This document shows positions 26,738 to 35,744 of a DNA stretch of 64,000 nt, one piece after another (positions within the stretch are counted from its first letter, which is position 1; each line of letters starts with the position of its first letter). This stretch comes from Dyadobacter sp. MSC1_007 (lineage in GTDB: Bacteria > Bacteroidota > Bacteroidia > Cytophagales > Spirosomataceae), in contig NZ_JAMOZL010000004.1 in the NCBI RefSeq assembly GCF_023667495.1, forward strand, positions 186,001 to 250,000, written 5' to 3'. The notes under the pieces are model-generated. The model ran no database searches, was not told the DNA's origin, and was given only the letters and a program-made list of their open reading frames with translations. A program made the position numbers and the translations under genes.

Positions 26738-28675
26738 CTACTCATTCACCAGAAAATGAACAATCCGCAACGCATTCCCTTCACTCTTCTCATTCTTTTC
26801 CGGTGAAATAGTTAAATGGAGTTTATGTTTACCGGAGGATAACTCGTCGCTTAGCATGATGTACCAGGGCAAATGCAATTGGTTGCTCCATGGTGTGTAA
26901 GTATCGATCGTTTGCGGCTTCTTTCCATCGATTGTGTAGGTGATCTTTCCTGCATCTGGGCCGGAAATGACGGCGATACCCACTCCACGACCTTTGAATT
27001 CAAGGTCAAATGAGGCACCGGTCGTTTCTCCTACAAGCATAGGCACGTTCACGAAACCGGGTCTGGTGCTAAACTTTTCTTTGGGTTTCCACTCCGGGTC
27101 GAGGGTAAAACCTTTCAGGTTTTTAGCTTCGGTTAATGCATGATAGCTACCCTTTTCATAGGAAAAACGGTCCATTGCCGCAGGCAGTTTTACATCTCCG
27201 GTCGGCGTGCTTTCCATTTTCAAAAGCTCCTTGATCGTCTGGAAATACACTTCCTGGCCGTAAGGAGACGGATGCAGGTCTTTGAAATCATATTTCCATG
27301 TAAATTCGCCTGCTTTGATCCGGTCGTAAACTTCTTTGGCAAGATTAATATAAGCCGCACCGTAGTGCTTCGCGACGCGATCATGGACACCTACTTCTAC
27401 CGGTTCCTTGCCCTGTTCATAATCGTCATTCTTTTTTGGCTCGGCGAAGGCCATCATAATTACATCAGCCTTCGGATTGGCGGTATACATTTGCCTTAAT
27501 ATACCTTCCAACGCCCTGATTTGCGCTTTTTCACTAAAACCATTACCGCGGTCGTTCACCGCTGCTTCTACAAAAAGCAGGTCTGGGATACCTTTCGCCA
27601 GTACATCGCTGCCGAAACGCATAGAATGCGGCGTGCTGCCCAGCGACGGTATGCCTGCTGCTATAAATGTAAATTCCGTGTTGGGAAAATGCTCACGAAG
27701 ATATTGCGATGTTTTGTTGCGCCAGCCAGGATTGTGGGTTATCGATCCGCCCAAAAAAGCGACCGTTCCCCTCTTTGCATTCCTGAACTTTTCAAATGCA
27801 TTGCCTAATCCTTTGTTTAAAGTAATGTAAGGTGCGTGCGGCAACGGCTTTTTCACCGGCACGCTGTTCTCTTCAATGAAATTGGCAAAAGTTTCAGGGT
27901 GCTCGATCGGGAAATGGTGGCCTTCGAGGTTTTGCTCGCCGCGCGTCATGGGGTATACGCTCACAGGTCCGCCCAATGCGAGGTAATTTTTAACCAACAG
28001 GTCGGTATTCTCTGCCATCGGCACGTGCTCGTCTTTCAGTCCGACAACGTGAACTATCGGCACTTTAAATGCAGCCAGCCCTGCGAGATCATTCAATGGG
28101 ATGTCTGTGAAATTGGCTGCTTGCTCCTCCGTCAGATTAAATAATTTCAACCAGGCCGCCCAGTCTTTTTCGGAGCCTTTTCCCTTGTCCTTTCCTCCCG
28201 GCCAGCTTTTTGGATCGCAAACAGGCGCTTCCGCATAAATGCAGCTCACTTTGTCCGGGTTCCTTTTGGCCCAGCCATACACATACAATCCGCCACGGCT
28301 TACTCCTTCAAGGGCTACTTTTGGTGCAAATTGCTTTTGTCCAACCAGATAATCATAAAATTTATCCCAAACCTGCATTGCCTGCGGATGGGCAAACATG
28401 TCATTTGTGTTTACATACGCAATATGGAAGCCACGGGAAAGCAGGATACTGTCCATTTCCGTGTGCCATGTGGGAAAATGTGCCCGCCACACCCATGGAT
28501 TGCCCGGAATAGCCTTATGCGGCTTCACATACCATGCTCCCCGGTTTTCGAATGTAAATTCTACTTTTTCAAATCCATTCCAATTGGTGGTTTTTTCAGT
28601 GTTCTGAGCTAAAATGTCGGGTCCCGAGAGCCATATCGTAATCAGCCAAACTATCGCGAAGCAAGTATTTTTCAT
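26738..28675 (-). CDS. Secreted two-domain esterase: alpha/beta hydrolase fused to SGNH hydrolase
   Basis: 645 residues with a signal peptide of about 24. Residues about 30-275 form an alpha/beta-hydrolase with the nucleophile elbow EGVSRGGL (S126) and a candidate acid/His late (EGHHFP). Residues about 300-485 form an SGNH/GDSL hydrolase: GGSITHNPG (S311), the G block GIPSLGS, N374 in AAVNDRG and the D466/H468 pair in KDLHPS. A beta-rich C-terminus (about 500-645) with IDGKKPQTIDTY resembles the accessory domain of sugar-ester hydrolases. It probably removes ester groups from plant or microbial polysaccharides; the substrate is unknown. Confidence 0.85.
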   Translation of the reverse strand: MKNTCFAIVWLITIWLSGPDILAQNTEKTTNWNGFEKVEFTFENRGAWYVKPHKAIPGNPWVWRAHFPTWHTEMDSILLSRGFHIAYVNTNDMFAHPQAMQVWDKFYDYLVGQKQFAPKVALEGVSRGGLYVYGWAKRNPDKVSCIYAEAPVCDPKSWPGGKDKGKGSEKDWAAWLKLFNLTEEQAANFTDIPLNDLAGLAAFKVPIVHVVGLKDEHVPMAENTDLLVKNYLALGGPVSVYPMTRGEQNLEGHHFPIEHPETFANFIEENSVPVKKPLPHAPYITLNKGLGNAFEKFRNAKRGTVAFLGGSITHNPGWRNKTSQYLREHFPNTEFTFIAAGIPSLGSTPHSMRFGSDVLAKGIPDLLFVEAAVNDRGNGFSEKAQIRALEGILRQMYTANPKADVIMMAFAEPKKNDDYEQGKEPVEVGVHDRVAKHYGAAYINLAKEVYDRIKAGEFTWKYDFKDLHPSPYGQEVYFQTIKELLKMESTPTGDVKLPAAMDRFSYEKGSYHALTEAKNLKGFTLDPEWKPKEKFSTRPGFVNVPMLVGETTGASFDLEFKGRGVGIAVISGPDAGKITYTIDGKKPQTIDTYTPWSNQLHLPWYIMLSDELSSGKHKLHLTISPEKNEKSEGNALRIVHFLVNE

Positions 28676-28775
28676 AAATGTAAAAAGGTAACAGTGCCGC
28701 GATTTTACCGCCGGGCGCTACGGCTTTGGTATGATATTTTAACTGAACAGTTTGAAAACAATCTCGTTAAGACTT

Positions 28776-29060
28776 ATGGATAAGATCGAAAAGTTTAAGA
28801 CCATGGAGAAAATTCTCCGTGAAATCGAGGATTTGAAGAATAGTGAAACTGCCGTAATCAAGAAGATTGGCCAGATCGAAACCGAGAACATGAATGTGAA
28901 CGTCCAAAATCTCGACAAATCGCTGAACGAGATCTACGACGGTGTTTATAAGAACCTTCAGAATGTGGAAAACTTACAGTCGTCCTTTACCGAAACCGTA
29001 GCAGACTTCAGGCAAAAAAATAATATCACTGAGGAAATGTTAATGGAGCTAAGAGAATAA
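28776..29060 (+). CDS. Small coiled-coil protein of unknown function
   Basis: 94 residues from ATG at 28776; an upstream TTG at 28752 is less likely. The sequence is almost wholly charged heptads (MDKIEKFKTMEKILREIEDL, then LDKSLNEIYDGVYKNLQNVE), predicting a long coiled coil without signal or membrane segment. It is divergent from the hydrolase fusion and has its own strong terminator (29088-29133). No family was recognised. Confidence 0.7.
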   Translation: MDKIEKFKTMEKILREIEDLKNSETAVIKKIGQIETENMNVNVQNLDKSLNEIYDGVYKNLQNVENLQSSFTETVADFRQKNNITEEMLMELRE

Positions 29061-29087
29061 ATTACCTTTCTTTCATCGAACTAAAAA

Positions 29088-29133
29088 CCAAACAAAACGC
29101 CCGGGATCGCACGATCCTGGGCGTTTTGTTTGG
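29088..29133 (+). terminator. Long near-perfect terminator hairpin
   Basis: Two 22-base arms (29088-29109 and 29112-29133) are complementary but for one G-T pair, with a 2-base apex. The downstream arm contains a T-rich run. It ends the coiled-coil gene and, read the other way, could also end mraY. Confidence 0.88.
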
Positions 29134-29310
29134 AAGGAGGAAGGGAAAAAGGAGGAAAGGAAGAAGGGATAAAAGAAGGAGGGACAAGGGGAAGTGTCTT
29201 GCTGAGCGCAGTCGAAGCACTTGCCGTACGTCAAATGTACGTAGGGGCTGTCTTCGGCTGCGCTCAGACTGACATTCCTGTCCCTCCTCCCTTTCCTCCT
29301 TCCTTCTTTT
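29131..29310. repeat. Nested inverted-repeat element: purine/pyrimidine arms around a REP-like pair
   Basis: A purine-rich arm (29131-29190) is answered by a pyrimidine-rich arm (29279-29310) ending at the mraY stop. Between them lie two 16-bp inverted copies of a CTGAGCGCAGTCGAAG-type motif (29202-29217 and 29252-29267, one mismatch), and in the centre a small cgtac/gtacg hairpin. It has no coding capacity. Confidence 0.75.
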
Positions 29311-30523
29311 ATCTCAGCTTCAAAGTCGCCAACGTCAATATCGCCAGGATAATGCCTACGATCCAGAACCTTGTTACGATTTTGGCTTCGTGAATGCCTT
29401 TTTTCTGGTAATGATGGTGCAATGGCGACATCAGGAATATCCTTCGACCTTCCCCGTACTTTTGTTTGGTATATTTAAAGTAGCTGACTTGCATGATCAC
29501 GGACAGGTTTTCAGCTATGAAAATCCCGCACATGATCGGGATCAGCCATTCCTTACGGATTGCCAGCGCGACAACGGCTATCACTCCTCCGAGCATCAAA
29601 CTGCCGGTATCGCCCATAAAAACCTGGGCAGGATACGCGTTATACCATAAAAACCCGACACAGGCCCCTATGAATGCTGCACAAAATATTACCAGCTCCC
29701 CTGAGTTGGGAATGTACATGATGTTCAAATATTGCGAAAACTTGGTGTTACCCGACAAGTAAGCCAATACGCCGAGCGTGAGTGCGATAATCCCCGACAC
29801 ACCCGCGGCAAGACCGTCGATACCGTCGGTTATGTTGGCGCCGTTTGAAATGGCTGTGATGATAAAAATCGCTACAATGGTGTAAATCACCCAGGTATAC
29901 TCCTCAGGTAACCAATTGAAAAGCAATGTTTTGTAGTCAAATTCATTGTTTTTGAAGAACGGGATCGTCGTTACCGTTGGATGGATAATGTCGCGGTAAC
30001 GCTGTACTTCGCCGAGGTTGGAACTGAGCAAAGGCTGGTCATACACCCGGATCTTGACATTGTTGTTAAACGAAAGCGTAACGCCGACAATTATCCCCAA
30101 ACCAACTTGTCCTACGATCTTGAACCTGCCGTGAAGGCCGTCTTTATTATTCCTGAATTTTTTAAGATAATCATCCACAAAACCGATCATTCCGGTCCAG
30201 ACCGCTGTGATAATCAATAAAACAATATAGACATTGCTGAGCTTTGCAAACAACAGAACCGGAATGAGGAGGGACGCCAATATGATGAAGCCACCCATTG
30301 TAGGCGTTCCAGCCTTTTCCAATTGTCCAGTGAGGCCTAGGTCGCGGATCGATTCACCCATTTGCTTCCGGCGAAGCAGGTTAATGATCGATTTACCGTA
30401 GGTTGCTGCTATAAAAAGCGACAAAACAGTGGCTCCAAGTGCCCTGAACGAAATATATTGGAATACCCCGGCACCGGGGATGTTAAAGTGCTTGTCTAAA
30501 TAATCGAAGAGATAATACAGCAT
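29309..30523 (-). CDS. mraY: MraY, phospho-N-acetylmuramoyl-pentapeptide transferase
   Basis: 404 residues with about ten membrane helices. MraY attaches phospho-MurNAc-pentapeptide to undecaprenyl phosphate, forming lipid I. Signature segments are [13 protein letters not shown], the aspartate pair in [31 protein letters not shown] and the histidine block [10 protein letters not shown]. It follows murE by 71 bp and is the last gene of the proximal dcw half. The next dcw gene in the usual order, murD, is 25 kb further along this strand. Confidence 0.97.
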   Translation of the reverse strand: MLYYLFDYLDKHFNIPGAGVFQYISFRALGATVLSLFIAATYGKSIINLLRRKQMGESIRDLGLTGQLEKAGTPTMGGFIILASLLIPVLLFAKLSNVYIVLLIITAVWTGMIGFVDDYLKKFRNNKDGLHGRFKIVGQVGLGIIVGVTLSFNNNVKIRVYDQPLLSSNLGEVQRYRDIIHPTVTTIPFFKNNEFDYKTLLFNWLPEEYTWVIYTIVAIFIITAISNGANITDGIDGLAAGVSGIIALTLGVLAYLSGNTKFSQYLNIMYIPNSGELVIFCAAFIGACVGFLWYNAYPAQVFMGDTGSLMLGGVIAVVALAIRKEWLIPIMCGIFIAENLSVIMQVSYFKYTKQKYGEGRRIFLMSPLHHHYQKKGIHEAKIVTRFWIVGIILAILTLATLKLR

Positions 30524-30594
30524 TTAAAGGCATGTTGGGATGTCGGCTGCAAAGTTGCTTTTTTTAATAGACTACGCCAAAAACAAGGTGATTT

Positions 30595-32076
30595 TTAATT
30601 CCCCCGGCGTTTTGCAAACACTTCCAGCAACACTTCCTTATCGTCGAAATGATGCTTCACTCCCTTTATTTCCTGATAATTTTCGTGGCCTTTGCCGGCG
30701 ACCAGGATAATGTCTTCCGGAGAAGCTTCCAGCCCGGCTTTGAAAATAGCCTCGCGGCGATCGGCTATCACGGTTGTTTTTTTATAATCCAGCGGCGGAA
30801 CACCTTTTCGCATTTGTTCAAGAATATCATTCGGGTCCTCGTAACGCGGATTGTCGGATGTTAATATGACCTTGTTGCTATACTTACACGCGATTTCAGC
30901 CATTTTCGGACGTTTTTCCGCGTCCCGGTTGCCGCCGCATCCTACAATCGTGATCACCTGCTCATTGCCGTGACGCAAATGCGTGATCGTTTCCAGCACA
31001 TTTTCGAGCGCGTCGGGCGTGTGCGCGTAATCCACGATCCCCACAATGCGATCGGCCGAATGAAATTGCTCGAACCTTCCGGGAGGGCTTTTCAGATTGG
31101 AAAGTTCGGTCAGCACCTCCTCTTCTTTTTCGCCCAAAAGTACCGCCGCACCATATACCGAAAGCAGGTTATAAGCATTAAACCGGCCTATGACCCTGAA
31201 CCACACTTCCCGCTGATTGATCTCCATGTGCATGCCAGCGAGTGTGTCCGAGATGATCTTGCCCTTAAAAGTGGCCAGCGTTTGCAGCGAATAGGTTTCA
31301 ATCCGCGCTTTGGTGTTCTGGACCATCACCGAACCACGGCGGTCATCCACATTCACGAGCGCAAATGCCGACTTCGGCAATGCATCGAAAAAGCCTTTTT
31401 TTGCTTTGATATAGTTATCAAAAGTCTTGTGGAAATCGAGGTGGTCGTGGGTGATATTGGTAAAAATCCCGCCTGCAAATTGCAGCCCCGTAATGCGATG
31501 CTGGGCCACCGAATGCGAACTTACTTCCATGAAAACGTGACTGCATTTCCTCGCGGCCATTTGCGCAATGAGCGCATTCAGCGCTACTGCATCCGGAGTG
31601 GTGTGAGTAGAAGGGATAATTTCGTCCTCTATCTGGTTCTGTACCGTCGATAACAGCCCGCAACGATAACCCAGCGCTCTGAAAAGCTGAAACAAGAACG
31701 TTGCCACCGAAGTTTTGCCATTGGTCCCGGTTACACCTACCAGCTTCACCTTGGATGAAGGATGGCCGTAAAATGCTGCCGCAATCAACCCCATTGCCGC
31801 CGCAGAATCTTCCACTTCGACATAAGTAACATCTTCCCGCGGGTTTTCGGGGAGCTCTTCGCAAAGTATCGCGCTTGCACCAAGGTCGGTGGCTGTTCCA
31901 ATATATTGATGGCCATCTGTTTGCGTGCCCCGCAACGCGACAAACAAGCTTCCCGGCAAAACTTTTCTGGAATCTAAAATGATATTCTTAATCCTGACAT
32001 CGGAATAGCCATGTATCGTGGCCCCTTTTACTTCTCCGAGCAGGCTGCTCAATATTTTTTCTTGATCGTTTTCCAT
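30595..32076 (-). CDS. murE: MurE, UDP-MurNAc-L-Ala-D-Glu--2,6-diaminopimelate ligase
   Basis: 493 residues. The Mur ligase P-loop is GVTGTNGKTSVATF, the central block THDHLDFH and the specificity motif DNPR (in TSDNPRYEDP), which marks enzymes that add meso-diaminopimelate rather than lysine. It is 8 bp after the penicillin-binding protein gene, clearly in the same unit. Domain order and length are standard. Confidence 0.96.
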   Translation of the reverse strand: MENDQEKILSSLLGEVKGATIHGYSDVRIKNIILDSRKVLPGSLFVALRGTQTDGHQYIGTATDLGASAILCEELPENPREDVTYVEVEDSAAAMGLIAAAFYGHPSSKVKLVGVTGTNGKTSVATFLFQLFRALGYRCGLLSTVQNQIEDEIIPSTHTTPDAVALNALIAQMAARKCSHVFMEVSSHSVAQHRITGLQFAGGIFTNITHDHLDFHKTFDNYIKAKKGFFDALPKSAFALVNVDDRRGSVMVQNTKARIETYSLQTLATFKGKIISDTLAGMHMEINQREVWFRVIGRFNAYNLLSVYGAAVLLGEKEEEVLTELSNLKSPPGRFEQFHSADRIVGIVDYAHTPDALENVLETITHLRHGNEQVITIVGCGGNRDAEKRPKMAEIACKYSNKVILTSDNPRYEDPNDILEQMRKGVPPLDYKKTTVIADRREAIFKAGLEASPEDIILVAGKGHENYQEIKGVKHHFDDKEVLLEVFAKRRGN

Positions 32077-32084
32077 GCAGGAAT

Positions 32085-34229
32085 TTACTGTAATGTTAGC
32101 AGGATCGTTTTCATCCCCGTTTTATTGATTCCCGGCGGGATAGATTGCTCAACCACCTTGCCGACTCCCTTAAATGTCACCCGGAAACCTTTATTTTCCA
32201 TAATATAAAGCGCGTCACGCATGGAAAGCCCCTGCAAATCAGGCACATCCCGTCCGTCTACAACCTTGTGCTTCCATTTGGTTTTGCCCTTTTTGTAGAG
32301 CGAAGCGGCCGCATATTCGGCATCCTCTGCAACCGGTGTGAGGTTCAGTTCTTTATTGATGATGTTTAAATCGGCTACATTACCCGCCCATTTCACATCG
32401 TCCGATTTTTCAGGAATTGAATCTTTCACCGGCTTCTGGATCGCTACATCATAGGCGTAAATCCGGTCGGCCACTTCTTTGAACACGGGCGCTGCTACGC
32501 TTCCTGCATAACGGGTATAGTCGGCGCCGGTGCTTTTGGGGTTATCGATGATGACGATGCAACTGTATTTAGGCTTGTCCGCGGGGAAATAGCCTGCGAA
32601 AGACGTATAGTTCTTGCCCTCGGTGTACACGCCGTCGATCAGCTTGCGGGCGGTACCTGTTTTACCGGCAATGTCATATAGGTCACTTTTGATATGTTTC
32701 GCCAATCCGCTTTGCACAACGCCTTCCAGCATTTTCTTTACTTTCCGGATGGTTTCTGGCGAACATATTGGCTTTTCCTCCACATAAGGCGGTATTTTAT
32801 CTTCAACTTCCTCCGCATTTCGTATTTCACGAACGATCATCGGCCGCACCCAATAACCGTTATTGGCCACCGCATTGTAAAAAGCCAGTGTTTGCAATGG
32901 TGTCATCTGCATTTCGTAGCCATGGGCCATGAAATACAGGGAGTAGTTGCTCCAATGCTTCGACTTCCGGTCGCGGATCAAAGGCGGCTTTTCGCCCTTC
33001 ATGTGTATGCCCGTGGGCTGCGTGAGGTGAAATTGTTTGAGGTACTGAAGATATTTATCCGGTTTGTTAGCAAAATATCGCTGCATGAGCAGTACAATGC
33101 CAATGTTAGACGATTTTTCCAAAACCTGGGATGCTGTAATAGTCCCGAAACCGCCCCTGTGCGCGTCCCTGATTACGTGGTTACGAAACTTCAACGCGCC
33201 CGTGCCAGTATTGACCGTCACCTGATCAGGGTTCATATTCGTTTCTTCCAACAATGCCATCATGGTCGCCAGCTTGAAGGTCGAACCCGGGTCATTGCTG
33301 CCTGCCAGCGCATAATTAAAGACTTCCTCGTATTTGCCCGGACCTCTTTTGGTGAGGTTGGCCATGGCTTTGATTTCACCTGTCGCTACTTCCATAATGA
33401 CCACAGAACCAAAATCGGCGTCCATTTCCATCAGTTTGCGCCTTAATGCGATCTCGGTGCGTTCCTGGTAATTCATATCCAGGGTGGTGTAAATATCCCT
33501 GCCGGCCTCAGGTTGCACATTGAATGCGTCGCCGACGGGAATCTTCATCCCTCCTTCCACACGCTCCACCCAGCCGATACCTGATTTACCTTCCAGTTGT
33601 CTGTCAAAGCTGGCTTCAAGACCAATGTACCCTCTGCCACTCTTCGGATCGATGCCGCCAATTGTCCGGTCAGCCATGGGACTGAACGGTTTATAGCGTT
33701 TGTAAATCGTCTCAAACTTCCCGCCTCCACCCTTTCTGTCTTTCGCAAAAAATGGCCATTTTTTTATTCTTTCCCTTTCCAAATGGGTGATTTCTTTGGC
33801 TTTCAGGCGCAGGTAGCGTTTGCTTTTGCTCACACGGTAGCGCATGATTTTGCTCCGGTATCCCGAGGCGGAGTTTTCACCGAAATTTTTCGCCAGCAAT
33901 GCCGCGAGTTCGTCGATATGGTTGTAGAAATAGGCCGAATCCGCCACTTTGGTATCAAATCCCACATAATAATAGGGTAATGATGTAGCAAGAAGGCTGT
34001 TATCGCTTGCATAGATGTTCCCGCGCATGGCCGGAATCGTGTCGAGCTTCAAGTCGTTCTTTTCCGAATATTCCGCCCAGGTTTTTCCTTTGAAAGTATC
34101 ATAATACTGAACCCGTATCAGCTTGACGAAAACCATGATCGCCAGCAAAAACAGCAACCAGCCCACAATCCTGGCCCGGTTGATCAGCGCTTTCTTATTG
34201 TTCTGACCGCTTTCGACGTCGTTTTTCAT
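32085..34229 (-). CDS. ftsI: Division-type class B penicillin-binding protein with C-terminal PASTA domain
   Basis: 714 residues. One N-terminal membrane helix (about 20-40), a dimerisation/pedestal region, then the transpeptidase with S316-TFK (GSTFKLATMM), SSN at 373-375 and KTGTARKL. A single PASTA domain covers about 655-714 (GRDVPDLQGLSMRDALYIM). It crosslinks septal peptidoglycan and is the expected partner of FtsW. Its position between ftsL and murE supports FtsI over an elongation PBP2. Confidence 0.94.
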   Translation of the reverse strand: MKNDVESGQNNKKALINRARIVGWLLFLLAIMVFVKLIRVQYYDTFKGKTWAEYSEKNDLKLDTIPAMRGNIYASDNSLLATSLPYYYVGFDTKVADSAYFYNHIDELAALLAKNFGENSASGYRSKIMRYRVSKSKRYLRLKAKEITHLERERIKKWPFFAKDRKGGGGKFETIYKRYKPFSPMADRTIGGIDPKSGRGYIGLEASFDRQLEGKSGIGWVERVEGGMKIPVGDAFNVQPEAGRDIYTTLDMNYQERTEIALRRKLMEMDADFGSVVIMEVATGEIKAMANLTKRGPGKYEEVFNYALAGSNDPGSTFKLATMMALLEETNMNPDQVTVNTGTGALKFRNHVIRDAHRGGFGTITASQVLEKSSNIGIVLLMQRYFANKPDKYLQYLKQFHLTQPTGIHMKGEKPPLIRDRKSKHWSNYSLYFMAHGYEMQMTPLQTLAFYNAVANNGYWVRPMIVREIRNAEEVEDKIPPYVEEKPICSPETIRKVKKMLEGVVQSGLAKHIKSDLYDIAGKTGTARKLIDGVYTEGKNYTSFAGYFPADKPKYSCIVIIDNPKSTGADYTRYAGSVAAPVFKEVADRIYAYDVAIQKPVKDSIPEKSDDVKWAGNVADLNIINKELNLTPVAEDAEYAAASLYKKGKTKWKHKVVDGRDVPDLQGLSMRDALYIMENKGFRVTFKGVGKVVEQSIPPGINKTGMKTILLTLQ

Positions 34230-34251
34230 GAGGCGTTGAGAAAGAAAACTG

Positions 34252-34665
34252 CTATTTCTCTTCTTCTTTTAAAATGATTTTTTTCGGTGGCGTAAGGTTC
34301 TCCACCAATCCTTCTTCCTTCACTTTTTCAACTACAACAGACTGTTTACCAGCACGTTCATACTCTGCATGAATTGATGTGTATTCAGCTTTCAGGTCGT
34401 CTACCTCTTTTTTAAGCTTAATACTTTTGCGCACATATTCCTCCGATTGAAAGCCGATCCTTTCGTAAGCAACGAGCAGGATCACCACCCACCCGAAATA
34501 ATAGAAATATTTTACCGGCAAACGCTCTTCCCGCCCCGGCACTTTTTCCCCAAAAACCTTGTCCAATGGCAAAAAGCGGTTCAGCCAGTTGAACAGGGAA
34601 TATTCCTTTTTTCTTTTCGGCGCCTTAGGGGGAATAGGTTTCGGTCTTCTCTTATTTTCTGCCAT
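34252..34665 (-). CDS. ftsL: FtsL-like division protein
   Basis: 137 residues. A basic, proline-rich N-terminus (RRPKPIPPKAPKRKK), one membrane helix at about 50-68 (YFGWVVILLVAYERIGF) and a periplasmic coiled coil. Sequence conservation in FtsL is low, so the call rests on size, topology and its place between rsmH and ftsI. FtsL joins FtsB/FtsQ to activate FtsWI. It is 22 bp before ftsI. Confidence 0.82.
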   Translation of the reverse strand: MAENKRRPKPIPPKAPKRKKEYSLFNWLNRFLPLDKVFGEKVPGREERLPVKYFYYFGWVVILLVAYERIGFQSEEYVRKSIKLKKEVDDLKAEYTSIHAEYERAGKQSVVVEKVKEEGLVENLTPPKKIILKEEEK

Positions 34666-34686
34666 GCTTTCGTCTCAATTTTACCA

Positions 34687-35604
34687 TCATGCCAATTCCG
34701 CAATCCGCAATTTGGCGCTTCTTGCCCTTGGATTTACGGCAATCTCTTCTGCACTCGCTTCGACCGGTTTGCGGGTAATGCTTTTCAAAGGTTTGATCTC
34801 ATTACCGTAAAAATCCTTCTCAACTTCCCCGTAAAACTTACCTTTTTGTATAAAATTCTTAACCAGCCTGTCTTCGAGCGAATGGTACGACATCACAACC
34901 AACCGTCCGCCCGGTGCCAGGACCTCCGGCGCTTGGGTCAGGAACTCTTCCAGAACGCTCAGTTCGTCATTCACTTCTATACGTAGCGCCTGGAAAACCT
35001 GTGCGAAATACTTGTTCTCGCGGTGCTTCGGCGCATAACGCATCAGGATGCCTTTCAGATCATTAACGGTTTCGATCGGCGTATTGTATCTGGCGGTGAG
35101 AATGGCTTCGGCTGCGGTGCGCGCATTCGTCACTTCGCCGTACATACCTAATATCCGCTGCAACTCTGTGCCGGAACGCGTTTTCAGTACTTCCCTTGCT
35201 GTCTTTTCGATGTTGGGATTCATCCGCATGTCCAGATCTGCATCAAACCGGGTTGAAAAACCACGTTCGGGCGTATTGATCTGGTGGGACGAAACGCCGA
35301 GATCCGCCAGGATACCGTTTACTTTTTCTGCCTTATGAAGTTTCAAATACCGTTTAAGGTGCCTGAAATTGGCTGCTATGAATGTAAATCTGCTATCATC
35401 TTTGAATTCACCGGCATTTTCGGCCGCGTCGGGATCCTGGTCGAAAACCAGCAGCCGGCCAGTCGTCAATCGTTCAAGAATGGCCCTTGAATGCCCTCCA
35501 CCGCCGAAAGTAACATCCACATAAATGCCATCAGGTTGAATTTGAAGGCCTTCCAGGCATTCGGATAACATGACTGGCACGTGATAGGTACTTGGAGATT
35601 CCAT
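34687..35604 (-). CDS. rsmH: RsmH, 16S rRNA (cytosine(1402)-N4)-methyltransferase
   Basis: 305 residues. The S-adenosylmethionine loop is VDVTFGGGGHSRAIL near the N-terminus, then ILADLGVSSHQI, RGFSTRFDADLDMRMN and the C-terminal SYHSLEDRLVKNF and NPRARSAKLRIAE, all typical of MraW/RsmH. It is the first gene of the proximal dcw half. MraZ, which often precedes rsmH, is absent; the next gene upstream is divergent. Confidence 0.97.
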   Translation of the reverse strand: MESPSTYHVPVMLSECLEGLQIQPDGIYVDVTFGGGGHSRAILERLTTGRLLVFDQDPDAAENAGEFKDDSRFTFIAANFRHLKRYLKLHKAEKVNGILADLGVSSHQINTPERGFSTRFDADLDMRMNPNIEKTAREVLKTRSGTELQRILGMYGEVTNARTAAEAILTARYNTPIETVNDLKGILMRYAPKHRENKYFAQVFQALRIEVNDELSVLEEFLTQAPEVLAPGGRLVVMSYHSLEDRLVKNFIQKGKFYGEVEKDFYGNEIKPLKSITRKPVEASAEEIAVNPRARSAKLRIAELA

Positions 35605-35653
35605 TTGTTAAAAGCAATGTACTGAGGAACTATTTCCCGCCGGGAGGCAGTTA

Positions 35654-35661
35654 CAAACTTA
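35654..35661 (-). promoter_or_regulatory. Candidate -7 box for the rsmH-ftsL-ftsI-murE-mraY unit
   Basis: TAAGTTTG on the minus strand fits TAnnTTTG and lies about 50 bp before the rsmH ATG. No TTG at a good -33 distance was seen, so this is a tentative site. Confidence 0.4.
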
Positions 35662-35744
35662 GCAATTTTCAAGCGTAGGAATTGCGCCCGTCAAGGGATT
35701 TTATTTTGACACCACAATGGCCTTTCGCCACTAAAATATTGTAT

